A DNA stretch of 39,916 nt from UBA11373 sp035291545 (lineage in GTDB: Bacteria; Actinomycetota; Acidimicrobiia; Spongiisociales; UBA11373), in the NCBI GenBank assembly GCA_035291545.1, contig DATDRW010000080.1:1-39916 (forward strand), read 5' to 3'. How positions within the stretch are numbered: the stretch's first letter is position 1; every line of letters begins with the position of its first letter. This document shows positions 1-7,717 of the stretch, in pieces. The notes beneath the pieces are model-generated. The model was given only the letters and a program-made list of their open reading frames with translations, was not told the origin of the DNA and did not search any database. The position numbers and the translations under genes were made by a program.

Positions 1-139
1 CGGCAGGTCCCATCGACTCGAATTCCCACGGTCTGCCACATGTCACCTACCGCTTCCCTTCAGGGGGCTCGACGCCGTCTCTAGTTCGGCGCCGGCATGT
101 ATCCGCTTCGCTCTCTCTCGAGGGCTAGCCGTACGGTGA

Positions 140-305
140 CCCGGGCAACCCGGGGGGTCGTTCGTGTCCGAAGTTGACTTCGGCACACTCGACTCCCACC
201 TTCACTTGTCAGGCGGGGTCGCGATGACCCCCTCTGCGCTACCCGTCCGGACTAGTCCGGACACGCAAAAGCGGACGCCCTGCCGTTGTGCAGGGAGACG
301 TCCGC
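140..305. other. cluster of five hairpins; candidate structured RNA or leader
   Basis: The first 456 bases hold no convincing gene. Within 140-305 five inverted repeats follow one another: CCCGGG-CAA-CCCGGG (140-154); an 11-bp stem with one bulge around CCGAAG/CTTCGG (164-188); GGGGTC-GCGAT-GACCCC (215-231); TCCGGA-type GTCCGGA-CTAG-TCCGGAC (245-262); and a two-part stem GCGGACG+CCCTGC / GCAGGG+CGTCCGC (271-305). So many strong stems in a row suggest a structured RNA or a riboregulatory leader. The strand is not clear. On the plus strand it would lead into the gene at 457. On the minus strand it would be a leader for a possible ORF starting at 41 and leaving the window. I compared it from memory with tmRNA, RNase P, 6S, cobalamin, SAM, TPP, glycine, T-box and c-di-AMP elements and found no match. 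Confidence 0.4.
267..305 (-). terminator. terminator-like hairpin (minus-strand T-tract)
   Basis: Read on the minus strand, the stem GCGGACG/CGTCCGC with inner CCCTGC/GCAGGG (13 pairs, small internal bulge) is followed at once by TTTT, as in an intrinsic terminator. No minus-strand gene is seen upstream of it, so it may instead act as an attenuator or be part of the structured region. The plus-strand side has no T-tract. Confidence 0.35.
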
Positions 306-456
306 CTACCGACACGATAGCGGGTCCGATCGTCCTGCGGGGCGGTTTTCGCGATCTCGCGGTGGTCATGACACTCGGTATCCGGCCCGACTACGCTTCG
401 TAGCGGGCGGTGATGGCAATCGGCGTCGCACCGGATCGGTCTCGGGGAGTCGGATC

Positions 457-1071
457 GTGGACATCCAGGAAATCGAAGAGACACTCGCGAGGCTGCCCTC
501 GGTGAACGCCGTCCGCATCGCCGCCAGCCGCGACGAGATTCGCGAGGTGCACGTCCTCGCCGCTCCCGACAAGGCGCCCAAGCAGGTGGTGCGCGACGTG
601 CAGACCCTCGCCCTCGCCCGCTTCGGGATCACCATCGATCGCCGGGCGATCTCGGTGGTGCAGATCGGACCGGAGCGTATCGATCCCGGCGACGACCGCC
701 CCGCCATCAAAGGAGTCCACGAGATTCCCGAGGGAACGAGGACGACCGTTGCGGTGACACTCGCCTGGCACGCCGAGGACTACGTCGGCACCGCCACCGG
801 CCCGGCGGCGCCCGCGGCCCGGATGCGGCTCGTCGGGGAGGCCGCGGTACGCGCCGTCGAGTCGCTCCTCCACGGTGACGCCCTCGCCCTCGACTCGGTC
901 GGCTCCCCGGTGATCGGCATGCGCACCGTGATCGTGGTCGTCGTCGTCTCCACCGGCGAGCGGGGTGAGGAGGTCGCCGTTGGTTCCGCGATCAGCCACG
1001 GCGACGACTCCGAGGCGACGGTCCGGGCCGTCCTCGACGCCCTGAACCGTCGGATCAGCCGGCCCGACTAG
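457..1071 (+). CDS. conserved hypothetical protein, 204 aa
   Basis: Function unknown. The open frame runs further upstream, but GTG at 457 is the likely start because GGGGAG lies 7 bases before it and protein-like sequence begins there (VDIQEIEETLARLPSVNAVR). Residues 1-75 look like a small alpha/beta domain: a VNAVRI strand, then VRDVQTLALARFGITIDRRAISVVQI. A second alpha/beta half follows a linker near residue 90 (TTVAVTLAWHAEDYVGTA, then VIGMRTVIVVVVVSTGERGEEVAVGSA). There is no signal peptide or membrane segment, so it is probably cytosolic. I recall similar N-terminal halves in uncharacterised proteins of Firmicutes and Actinobacteria. Upstream lies the hairpin cluster; a heptad repeat array begins 3 bases after the stop. 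Confidence 0.75.
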   Translation: MDIQEIEETLARLPSVNAVRIAASRDEIREVHVLAAPDKAPKQVVRDVQTLALARFGITIDRRAISVVQIGPERIDPGDDRPAIKGVHEIPEGTRTTVAVTLAWHAEDYVGTATGPAAPAARMRLVGEAAVRAVESLLHGDALALDSVGSPVIGMRTVIVVVVVSTGERGEEVAVGSAISHGDDSEATVRAVLDALNRRISRPD

Positions 1072-1073
1072 CG

Positions 1074-1260
1074 GCCCGACGCCCGTCGCCCGTCGCCCGC
1101 AAGAGGCGCTTCCCGCTTCCCGCCACCCGCCACCCGCAAGAGTCGCGTTGCCGCGGTGTTGCCCATTGCTCATTGCCCATTGCCCCGTTCCCACGAATTG
1201 CGAATTGCGGAGGCGCCGCCAGGCGCCGACCTTTGCGGGAGGCCCCGCAGGGGCCGACCC
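1074..1260 (+). repeat. heptad repeat array A with two terminal hairpins
   Basis: From 1081 to 1206 the DNA reads as 18 consecutive 7-bp units in one register: GCCCGTC (x2), GCCCGCA, AGAGGCG, CTTCCCG (x2), CCACCCG (x2), then degenerate units, then GTTGCCC, ATTGCTC, ATTGCCC (x2), CGTTCCC, ACGAATT, GCGAATT. A related unit GCCCGAC is at 1074-1080. Two hairpins close the element: GGCGCC-GCCA-GGCGCC (1212-1227) and GGCCCC-GCA-GGGGCC (1241-1255), each followed by GAC, with CTTT between them. The array fills the gap between the hypothetical gene and the gamma-glutamyltransferase gene. Positions 1133-1187 match array C in 45 of 55 bases without a gap. Confidence 0.85.
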
Positions 1261-1285
1261 TCCCTCTCGCGGTACCGTGCGCACG

Positions 1286-2860
1286 ATGAACGTGTCTACT
1301 CACGTCGGCAGGGGCTGCGTCGCGGTGACGCCGCACCACCTCGCCACCCGGGCGGCCGTCGACGTGATGCACCGCGGGGGGAACGCAGCGGACGCGGTGA
1401 TCGCGGCCAATGCCATCCTGGGGATGGTGCTTCCCACCACCTGTGGCATCGGGGGGGACCTGTTCGCCATCGTGCACATGCCCGGATGGGACAAGCCCGA
1501 GGTGCTCAACGCCTCCGGCCGTGGCGGCTCCGGACTCGACGCCGGCAGCCTCCGGGCCGCCGGCCATGCCGCGATGCCGTACCGGGCGCCGGAGAGCATC
1601 ACCGTCCCGGGGTGCGTCGATGGGTGGGAGGCGCTGGTGGAACGGCATGGCACCATCCCCCTGTCCGGCCTGCTGGCCCCGGCGATCGCCCTGGGCAACG
1701 ACGGGTTCCCGGTGTCGTCCGAGTTCGCCGCAGACCTCGCCGCGATCGCACCGATGATCCGGGGCCAGGAGTCGGCAGCGGCGCTGTACCCGGACGGGGT
1801 GCCGCCGCAACCGGGTGACCGGATCACCCGTCGCGATCTCGCCGCCACCCTGTCGGCCATCGCCACGGGGGGACGGAGCGCGTTCTACGAAGGCCGGGTG
1901 GCCGAGCAGATCTCCGCCACCACCACCGGGATCCTCACCCCCGGCGACCTCACCGGCAACGGACCCGACTGGGTCGATCCCGTCGGCGCCTCCGTCTTCG
2001 GGCTGGAGGCGTGGACGGTGCCCCCGAACAGCCAGGGATACCTCACGGTGGCCGCGGCGATGCTGCTTGAGCGTCTCGACCCACCCCGGGACCCGGCGGA
2101 CTCCCGGTTCCACCACGCGGTGATCGAGGCCTACCGGGCGGTGGCGTGGGAGCGAGACGACCTCGTCGCCGACCCGCGTTTCGCCCCGTTGCCCCCGGCG
2201 GAGCTGCTCGACCCGGCACGCCTCCTCCCAAGGCTCGAGCGGATGTCACCGGATCGGGTCGCCCACTGGCGGGGACCCGGCACCGCACCGGGAGGCACCG
2301 CCTACTTCTGTGCCGTGGACGCCCATGGCATGGCGGTCTCCTGCATCCAGTCGAACTTCGCCGGGATCGGCAGCGGCCTCGCCGCCGGGGACACCGGCGT
2401 GTTCCTGCACAACCGCGGGGCCGGGTTCAACCTGGTTCCCGGGCATCCCAACGAGGCTGCCCCGGGGAAGCGCCCGCTGCACACGCTGTCCCCGACCCTA
2501 TGGACTCGCAACGGCACGACGGCCCTCGTGTTGGGAACGCGGGGCGGCCATCAGCAGCCGCAGTACCTGCTTCAGATTGCGGCGCTGCTGTTCCTTGCCG
2601 GACTCGACCCGGTCGCCGCCCAGCAGAGCCCGAGGTGGAGCGCCGGTCAGATCGGCGGCGAAGGCTCAGCCCTCTCCGCCGAGGTCCGGATGCCGGAACA
2701 GGTCGTCGTCGGCCTCAGGTCCCGGGGCCACCTCGTCGACCGCGGTCCCGACCTTGCCCCGGGGTGGGGTCCCGTCTCGATCATTGCGATCGACCCCGAC
2801 GGGACGCGCCGAGCCGCGGCGGATCCGCGAGTTGGCTCCGCCGCCGCGGACGGTGACTGA
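1286..2860 (+). CDS. ggt: gamma-glutamyltransferase family protein
   Basis: Member of the Ntn-hydrolase gamma-glutamyltranspeptidase family, which moves or hydrolyses the gamma-glutamyl group of glutathione-like compounds. At 524 aa it has the normal family length. The N-terminal family block is clear (TRAAVDVMHRGGNAADAV, then CGIGGDLFAIV near residue 50). The likely autocleavage/nucleophile threonine is in GGTAYFCAVDAHGMAVSCIQ; the usual TTH reads GTA here. It is followed by GKRPLHTLSPTL and LGTRGGHQQPQYLLQ, which bind substrate in the family. No clear signal peptide is seen, unlike secreted homologues, so it may be cytosolic. The ATG at 1286 is chosen because homology starts just after it; TACCGT about 9 bases upstream could be the -10 of a leaderless transcript. 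The 3' end overlaps the convergent gene by 195 bp. Family certain, exact substrate not. Confidence 0.9.
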   Translation: MNVSTHVGRGCVAVTPHHLATRAAVDVMHRGGNAADAVIAANAILGMVLPTTCGIGGDLFAIVHMPGWDKPEVLNASGRGGSGLDAGSLRAAGHAAMPYRAPESITVPGCVDGWEALVERHGTIPLSGLLAPAIALGNDGFPVSSEFAADLAAIAPMIRGQESAAALYPDGVPPQPGDRITRRDLAATLSAIATGGRSAFYEGRVAEQISATTTGILTPGDLTGNGPDWVDPVGASVFGLEAWTVPPNSQGYLTVAAAMLLERLDPPRDPADSRFHHAVIEAYRAVAWERDDLVADPRFAPLPPAELLDPARLLPRLERMSPDRVAHWRGPGTAPGGTAYFCAVDAHGMAVSCIQSNFAGIGSGLAAGDTGVFLHNRGAGFNLVPGHPNEAAPGKRPLHTLSPTLWTRNGTTALVLGTRGGHQQPQYLLQIAALLFLAGLDPVAAQQSPRWSAGQIGGEGSALSAEVRMPEQVVVGLRSRGHLVDRGPDLAPGWGPVSIIAIDPDGTRRAAADPRVGSAAADGD

Positions 2861-3790
2861 AGGCCGGACCACCCGGTCGTCGGCCTGCACGGGGATCCGC
2901 CGGGCGGCCTCGCGCAGTTCGGCCTCGATCCTGCGGCGGGTGTGGGCGCTCCACCACGCCATGAACACGGCGAGGGCGACGATCGTGGTCACCAGCACGA
3001 GGCCGGTCACCCAGCCCTTCGAACCACCGGGGATGGAACCGGACTCGTCGAACAGACTCTGCCTCCACGCCGTGTCGAGTGTGGCCAGGTCGGCGTTGAA
3101 CGGATCTCCGAGAGCAGCGGTGCCGGCGACGGCAGCCACGTAATTCGAGAAGTCGCCGCCGCCACCGTATGAAAACTCCGGATTCCACAGCAGGTCGTCG
3201 GTCATGTGACCGGCGGTCCACGGAGTGGGGGGCCACGGCTCGGTCAGTCCGATGTTCATGCGCACGTAGAGGGCATGGAGGTGCTCCACCCTTTGCTCGA
3301 GGCGGTTGCGATACCAGCCTTTGACCTCTTCAGCCAGGGGCTCGGGGTAGGTCCCGTCGGACATCTGCCACAACCAGGCGTGGATCACACCCTGCCGCCC
3401 GGCGTCGAGTGCTGCTCCGGCCAAGTAGGCCGACACCACCACCAATCCCTCTTCCCCGAACGTGGCGGTGTGGAGGCGCTGCCCCTCCGGCCAGCCCATC
3501 GCTTGCGCGTCCCAGGGGATCTCATCGGAGAAGATGCACACCGTGATCCCCTCCACCGGACCGAGATCGGCCTCGAGCAGCGACGCCAGCGAACCGAAGT
3601 CGTCGGCGTACCGCTGTAACTGGGCGGGAAACATACCCGACCCGAAGACGGTGAGCGGCCCCGCCTCGACCTCGGAGTCCCAGACGGCCTCGGCAAAACG
3701 GTCGGAGCACGGGTTCTCTGCCTGGGCCCGTACCGGCAGTGGTGCCACCAGCACAATCAGCGTGAGCAGGGCAGGAAGGATCCGGCGCAC
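2666..3790 (-). CDS. secreted/membrane-anchored protein of unknown function, 374 aa
   Basis: Starts at GTG 3790 with a clear signal peptide (VRRILPALLTLIVLVAPLPVRAQA). The extracellular part spans residues 25 to about 270. A single membrane segment follows (WVTGLVLVTTIVALAVFMAWW), then an arginine-rich tail predicted to be cytosolic. The middle region (HAWLWQMSDGTYPEPLAEEV and later) has the feel of the secreted peptidase-MA-like proteins of actinobacteria, but there is no HExxH, so I assign no activity. The last roughly 65 codons lie antisense to the end of ggt and are low in complexity; the true 3' end may be less certain than the start. The open frame continues far upstream of 3790, but that part does not look like protein. 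Confidence 0.65.
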   Translation of the reverse strand: MRRILPALLTLIVLVAPLPVRAQAENPCSDRFAEAVWDSEVEAGPLTVFGSGMFPAQLQRYADDFGSLASLLEADLGPVEGITVCIFSDEIPWDAQAMGWPEGQRLHTATFGEEGLVVVSAYLAGAALDAGRQGVIHAWLWQMSDGTYPEPLAEEVKGWYRNRLEQRVEHLHALYVRMNIGLTEPWPPTPWTAGHMTDDLLWNPEFSYGGGGDFSNYVAAVAGTAALGDPFNADLATLDTAWRQSLFDESGSIPGGSKGWVTGLVLVTTIVALAVFMAWWSAHTRRRIEAELREAARRIPVQADDRVVRPSVTVRGGGANSRIRRGSARPVGVDRNDRDGTPPRGKVGTAVDEVAPGPEADDDLFRHPDLGGEG

Positions 3791-3842
3791 AGCGGCATGG
3801 TACGGGGATCGCGGGGGCAACCGGCGAGTCCCGGGAGGGCGG

Positions 3843-3890
3843 ATGGCAGATAGCAGATGGCAGATGGGAGACAGCAATCTGCAATCTGCC
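3843..3890 (+). repeat. heptad repeat array B in a divergent promoter region
   Basis: Seven units of 7 bp: AGATAGC, AGATGGC, AGATGGG, AGACAGC, AATCTGC, AATCTGC plus flanking part-units. The first half reads like the reverse complement of the second (GCAGAT versus ATCTGC), so the array could also fold back on itself. It lies between the divergent genes at 3790 (minus) and 3918 (plus) and ends 15 bases before the -10 hexamer of the latter. Confidence 0.75.
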
Positions 3891-3905
3891 AACTCCAACT
3901 CCCCG

Positions 3906-3911
3906 TACAAT
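3906..3911 (+). promoter_or_regulatory. -10 hexamer TACAAT, probable leaderless start
   Basis: TACAAT fits the actinobacterial -10 consensus TANNNT and lies only 6 bases before the ATG at 3918, so transcription would start at or next to the start codon. No good -35 is seen; the spacer is occupied by the end of heptad array B. Confidence 0.5.
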
Positions 3912-3917
3912 CCCCCC

Positions 3918-4262
3918 ATGCGCCGCGTCACCAGGGTCACCGGAGTCGTCATCGGCGTCGGAGCCGCGATCGGCGCCGTCGCCTGGATGCTGCGCGACCG
4001 CATCGCCAAGCCGCAGCCGGCACCCGCCCCTCCCGCCGCCCGGTTCCGCGTCTCTCCCCCGCCAACCGCGGAACGCACCGATGGCGACGACCTCGCGGCC
4101 ATCCGTGGCATCGGCCCGGTGTTCAAGGCACGCCTCGCCGCCGCCGGGATCTCACGGTTCGACGAGCTCGCCGCCGCATCTCCCGATCGACTCGCCGACA
4201 TCGCCGGGGTGCCGGAACCCCGGGCTCGCGAGTGGGTCGACCAGGCACGCACCCTCGCCTGA
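3918..4262 (+). CDS. helix-hairpin-helix domain protein with N-terminal membrane anchor
   Basis: The 114-aa protein begins with one hydrophobic segment (GVVIGVGAAIGAVAWML, about residues 8-25). A proline/alanine linker follows, then a helix-hairpin-helix pair (LAAIRGIGPVFKARLAAAGISRFDELAAASP, about residues 57-87, then LADIAGVPEPRAREWV). This fold is the one found in the DNA-binding ends of many repair proteins and in proteins annotated as 'DUF4332/HhH'. The hairpin glycines (GIGP) are present, so non-specific nucleic-acid or protein binding near the membrane is plausible. The stop is followed 2 bases later by the start of rlmN, so the two are probably co-transcribed. Confidence 0.75.
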   Translation: MRRVTRVTGVVIGVGAAIGAVAWMLRDRIAKPQPAPAPPAARFRVSPPPTAERTDGDDLAAIRGIGPVFKARLAAAGISRFDELAAASPDRLADIAGVPEPRAREWVDQARTLA

Positions 4263-4264
4263 CC

Positions 4265-5341
4265 GTGCCTTATCTCACCGCCCCTGAGGCCTTGGACACG
4301 CTGCTCCCCGACCAGCCCCGGTACCGGATCGACCAGTTCCGGGAATGGCTCTACCGCCATCCGGTGCTGACCACCGACGAGATGACGAACCTGCCGCTCC
4401 GGGTGCGGCAGTCGTTGGCCGACCGCCTCTGGCCGATGCAGGTGGAGGTGGAGCAATCGGGAGACGGCGGCCGAACGGTGAAATGGCTGTTCCGGGCTCC
4501 CGACGGCGTCGCGGTGGAGGCGGTCCTCATGGGATACCCGCGGCGCACCACGCTGTGCATCAGCAGTCAGGCGGGTTGCGCCATGGGGTGCACCTTCTGC
4601 GCCACCGGGCAATTCGGGTTCGATCGGCACCTCGCGGCCGGCGAGATCGTCGCCCAGGTGGCTTACGCCAACGCCCACCTGCGTGCCAGGCCGATGCCGG
4701 GTTCACCGGCACGGGTGGGCAACGTGGTGTTCATGGGCATGGGCGAACCCCTCGCCAACTACGACAACGTGCGCGAGGGGATCAGGCGGATGATCGAGGT
4801 CATGGGGATGTCCGCTCGTTCGATCACCGTTTCGACGGTCGGCATCACCCCGGGGATCGATCGCCTTGCCGCCGAGCCGTGGCCGGTGACCCTGGCGCTC
4901 AGCCTGCACGCCGCCGACGACCACCTGCGGGAGCAGCTGGTTCCCATCGACCGCCGCTATCCCGTCGAGGACCTGATCGCCGCCGCCCGACGGTTCCGCG
5001 GTAGCCACGGAAGGCGGGTGACCCTGGAGTGGACGCTCATGGAAGACGTCAACGACAGCGCCGAGCAGGCTCGATCCCTCGCCGCCATCGCCGTCGAGCT
5101 GGGAGCCCACGTCAACGTCATCCCCCTGAATCCGACCCCCCTCGCGCCGCAACGACGGCCGTCGGCAGAGCGCACCCGGCGGTTCGTGGAGGAGGTCGCC
5201 CGGCACGGGGCGACCTGCACACTGCGCGACACCCGGGGCACCGAGATCGACGCCGCCTGCGGGCAGCTTCGAGCCCGATCCGACGCCCGATCGCCGGAGC
5301 GTGCCACCCTGGTGCCTGCACCACCGGGGAGACACCCGTGA
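4265..5341 (+). CDS. rlmN: dual-specificity rRNA/tRNA adenine C2-methyltransferase RlmN
   Basis: Radical-SAM enzyme that methylates C2 of A2503 in 23S rRNA and A37 of some tRNAs. At 358 aa it has the usual length. The SAM-cluster motif CxxxCxxC is seen in SQAGCAMGCTFCATG (about residue 105). The assisting cysteine of TTLCISSQ and the methyl-carrying cysteine near the C-terminus (IDAACGQL) are both there. The family blocks VVFMGMGEPLANYDNV and STVGITPGI are intact. GTG at 4265 is chosen because the frame becomes RlmN-like at once (VPYLTAPEALDTLL). The stop overlaps the next start (GTGA), which indicates coupled translation with the peroxiredoxin. Confidence 0.95.
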   Translation: MPYLTAPEALDTLLPDQPRYRIDQFREWLYRHPVLTTDEMTNLPLRVRQSLADRLWPMQVEVEQSGDGGRTVKWLFRAPDGVAVEAVLMGYPRRTTLCISSQAGCAMGCTFCATGQFGFDRHLAAGEIVAQVAYANAHLRARPMPGSPARVGNVVFMGMGEPLANYDNVREGIRRMIEVMGMSARSITVSTVGITPGIDRLAAEPWPVTLALSLHAADDHLREQLVPIDRRYPVEDLIAAARRFRGSHGRRVTLEWTLMEDVNDSAEQARSLAAIAVELGAHVNVIPLNPTPLAPQRRPSAERTRRFVEEVARHGATCTLRDTRGTEIDAACGQLRARSDARSPERATLVPAPPGRHP

Positions 5342-5790
5342 CCGTTGGAGATCGCGCCCCGGCCTTCACCCTGCTCGATGAGACCGGCTCGCCGGTTTCC
5401 CTCTCCGACTTCACCGGGCGAAACCTGATCGTGTACTTCTACCCGAAGGCATTCACCCCCGGATGTACCACCCAGGCCTGTGATCTCCGCGACCGCCACG
5501 AGCGCTTCGCCGCTGCCGGGTACGCCGTCGTCGGCGTCAGCCCCGATCCGGTGTCCCGACTCGCCCGATTCCGGGAGGAGCACCGGCTGCCGTTCCCGGT
5601 GCTGTCCGACCCCGATCATGCGGTCGCCGAGGCCTACGAAGCCTGGGGCCGAAAGAAGAACTACGGCCGAGAGTACGAGGGGATCATCCGTTCCACGTTC
5701 GTGATCGACGGCTCGGGCATGATCACCAAGGTCTGGCACAACGTGAAAGCGGCCGGGCACTCCGACCGGCTTCTCGGCGAGATCGCCTGA
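5338..5790 (+). CDS. bcp: thioredoxin-dependent peroxiredoxin, BCP/PrxQ type
   Basis: Cytosolic thiol peroxidase that reduces hydrogen peroxide and organic peroxides with thioredoxin. The 150-aa protein has the AhpC/TSA fold. The peroxidatic cysteine lies in FTPGCTTQACDLRD (about residue 44), with the resolving cysteine five residues later, as in two-cysteine BCP proteins. The usual YPKDDTPGCT reads YPKAFTPGCT. The C-terminal STFVIDGSGMITKVW strand is also typical. GTG at 5338 overlaps the rlmN stop; the gene order HhH protein-rlmN-bcp has no gaps and looks like one operon. Confidence 0.93.
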   Translation: MTVGDRAPAFTLLDETGSPVSLSDFTGRNLIVYFYPKAFTPGCTTQACDLRDRHERFAAAGYAVVGVSPDPVSRLARFREEHRLPFPVLSDPDHAVAEAYEAWGRKKNYGREYEGIIRSTFVIDGSGMITKVWHNVKAAGHSDRLLGEIA

Positions 5791-5816
5791 TCGATCCCGC
5801 AGCGCACCATCCCCGA

Positions 5817-5822
5817 TACAAT
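5817..5822 (+). promoter_or_regulatory. -10 hexamer TACAAT upstream of the VanW-family gene
   Basis: TACAAT is 12 bases before the ATG at 5835 and no Shine-Dalgarno lies between them, so the transcript would be leaderless or nearly so. It suggests the VanW-family gene has its own promoter rather than reading through from bcp. Confidence 0.45.
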
Positions 5823-5834
5823 CGCCGCCCGTCG

Positions 5835-7688
5835 ATGCCCAAACTCCGCATTCCCAAGCTCTCGGCGCTGATTGCGCGGCTCTCGCAGCTGCCGCGTCCT
5901 GTCGCGATCGGGCTCACGGCCTTCGGATCGACCCTGCTCGCCGTCCTCTTCGTGTTCGGCGCCGATCGCCTGACGAACGGCGGTGAGGTCCTGGGTTCCG
6001 TCGTCGGCAACGGTGTGGAGATCGGCGGTCTCGGCGAACGCGATGCCGTCGCTCGACTCCGGGAGATGGAGATCACGCTGCGGGCCACACCGATCCCGGT
6101 CTCGGTGGCCGGTCACACCTTCTCCCTCGATCCGCAGGCGATCTCCTTCGATCTCGACGAGACGGCGATGGTCGCGGCCGCCATGCGCAACGGGCGCAGC
6201 GGCAACGTGCTCGGCCAACTCGGGTGGTGGGTGGGGCATTTCGGCGGCGACGCCGCCACCGTGGTGCCGATCTACACCTACGACACGGCGCGACTCGACG
6301 AGATCGTCCGCGAGTGGGAGATCGAAGGGATCGATCAGCCGGCCTATCCCGGCGACATCCGCATCGAGAACGGCGCCATCGTGTACGAATACCCGGCCGC
6401 CGGTCTCGGCATCGAGCAGAGCACGGCCCTCGAGCTGCTCGACCGGGCGTTCACCGATCCGACCCGTACCCCCGTCGTCCTCCCCACCCGTCTCATCGAA
6501 CCACCGCTCTCGGCAGCCGACATCGACGCCTCGGTTCTCGCTGCCCGCCAACTCGTCGAAGGCGACGTCACGCTGACCGATCCCGACCTCGGTTTCGAGG
6601 TGATCCTCCCCCGCCACCTCCTCACGCAGGCGGTGCGCATCACGCGGGATGAGAGCGGTGACATCCCCGAGTTCATCTTCGATCTCGACGATGCGACGAT
6701 CCTCGCCTACGTCGGCGCGCTCGGACCGTACCTCGAGACCGACGCCGTCGACGCCGAGATCGTCATCGACGACGTGGCGGAGACCGTGTCGATCGTGCCC
6801 AGCGTCCCGTTCCGCGAGCCGGACCGCAGCCTCCTCATGGACGAGGTGTGGGCGGCGCTGGCGACGCCGGAGCGCCGCGGCGAGCTCGCCTACGCCTACG
6901 GCCGCGAGGCGGACTTCTCCACGGCGGATGCGGAGGCGCTCGGGATCACGGGTGTCATCGGCGAGTTCACCACCAACCACGCGTGCTGTGCCGCCCGGGT
7001 GACCAACATCCACCTGATCGCCGATGCCGTCGACGGCGCCCTGGTGATGCCCGGCGAGGAGTTCTCCCTCAACGAGTGGGTCGGCCAGCGCACCGCCGAG
7101 AAGGGCTACTTGTGCGCCGGGGCCCTGCTCGGCAACGAATTGGTCCATGAGGGCGCGATCTGCATCGGCGGCGGCAGCAGCCAGTTCACCACCACGCTGT
7201 ACAACGCTGCCTTCTTCGCCGGCCTCGAGGACGTGGCGCACACCCCGCACTCGGTCTACTTCAGCCGGTACCCGGAGGGCCGAGAGGCGACGCTGGGCTG
7301 GCGCTACCCGGAGCTGATCTTCGGCAACAACACCCCCAACGCATTCATCATCAAGACCTCGTACACCGATACCTCGATCACGGCCAAGATCTACGGCGAC
7401 AACGGTGGGCTGGTGGTCGAGGCCGGGTTGTCCAACCGCTACGGCCATACCGGGATCGTCACCGTGACGCGACAGAACGACGACTTGGCCGCCCCGTATT
7501 GCTCGGAGGGGACCGCAAAACAAGTCCAGGCGGGGTCGCCGGGGTGGTCGGTGACGGTGTACCGGTACATCACCTACCCCGACGGAACCCAGACCACCGA
7601 GTCGTGGGGACATCGCTACCAGGGAGCCTGGAAGATCCTCGAATGGGACGCCGACGACGAGACCTGCCTGGTGCCGCCGACCCCCTGA
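5835..7688 (+). CDS. VanW family cell-wall protein with peptidoglycan-binding-like repeats
   Basis: A 617-aa membrane-anchored extracellular protein. After a basic N-terminus comes one membrane segment (PVAIGLTAFGSTLLAVLFVFGAD, about residues 27-50). Residues 60-330 hold two copies of the domain that usually precedes VanW (each with a VGGHTFSLDP- or VTLTDPDLGF-like strand). The VanW domain itself spans about residues 370-515: GEEFSLNEWVGQRTAEKGY, CIGGGSSQFTTTLYNAAFFAGL, HSVYFSRYPEGREATLGW. The last 90 residues form a further beta-rich domain with paired cysteines. VanW proteins are thought to act on the cell wall, but the reaction is not known. This is the typical long actinobacterial form. 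Confidence 0.9.
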   Translation: MPKLRIPKLSALIARLSQLPRPVAIGLTAFGSTLLAVLFVFGADRLTNGGEVLGSVVGNGVEIGGLGERDAVARLREMEITLRATPIPVSVAGHTFSLDPQAISFDLDETAMVAAAMRNGRSGNVLGQLGWWVGHFGGDAATVVPIYTYDTARLDEIVREWEIEGIDQPAYPGDIRIENGAIVYEYPAAGLGIEQSTALELLDRAFTDPTRTPVVLPTRLIEPPLSAADIDASVLAARQLVEGDVTLTDPDLGFEVILPRHLLTQAVRITRDESGDIPEFIFDLDDATILAYVGALGPYLETDAVDAEIVIDDVAETVSIVPSVPFREPDRSLLMDEVWAALATPERRGELAYAYGREADFSTADAEALGITGVIGEFTTNHACCAARVTNIHLIADAVDGALVMPGEEFSLNEWVGQRTAEKGYLCAGALLGNELVHEGAICIGGGSSQFTTTLYNAAFFAGLEDVAHTPHSVYFSRYPEGREATLGWRYPELIFGNNTPNAFIIKTSYTDTSITAKIYGDNGGLVVEAGLSNRYGHTGIVTVTRQNDDLAAPYCSEGTAKQVQAGSPGWSVTVYRYITYPDGTQTTESWGHRYQGAWKILEWDADDETCLVPPTP

Positions 7689-7717
7689 GCGTCAGAGACC
7701 GGAGGCCACCGCCACCT

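Noticed and set aside
1..41. Possible minus-strand gene start (ATG at 41, MWQTVGIRVDGTC)
   Set aside because: Only 13 codons are inside the window and no family can be judged; kept only as context for the hairpin cluster.
164..403. 79-aa plus-strand frame over the hairpin cluster
   Set aside because: Composition is that of chance GC-rich reading; it overlaps perfect stems and has no ribosome site.
1055..2116. 353-aa minus-strand frame opposite ggt
   Set aside because: Shadow of ggt in high-GC DNA; glycine/arginine-rich text with no domain.
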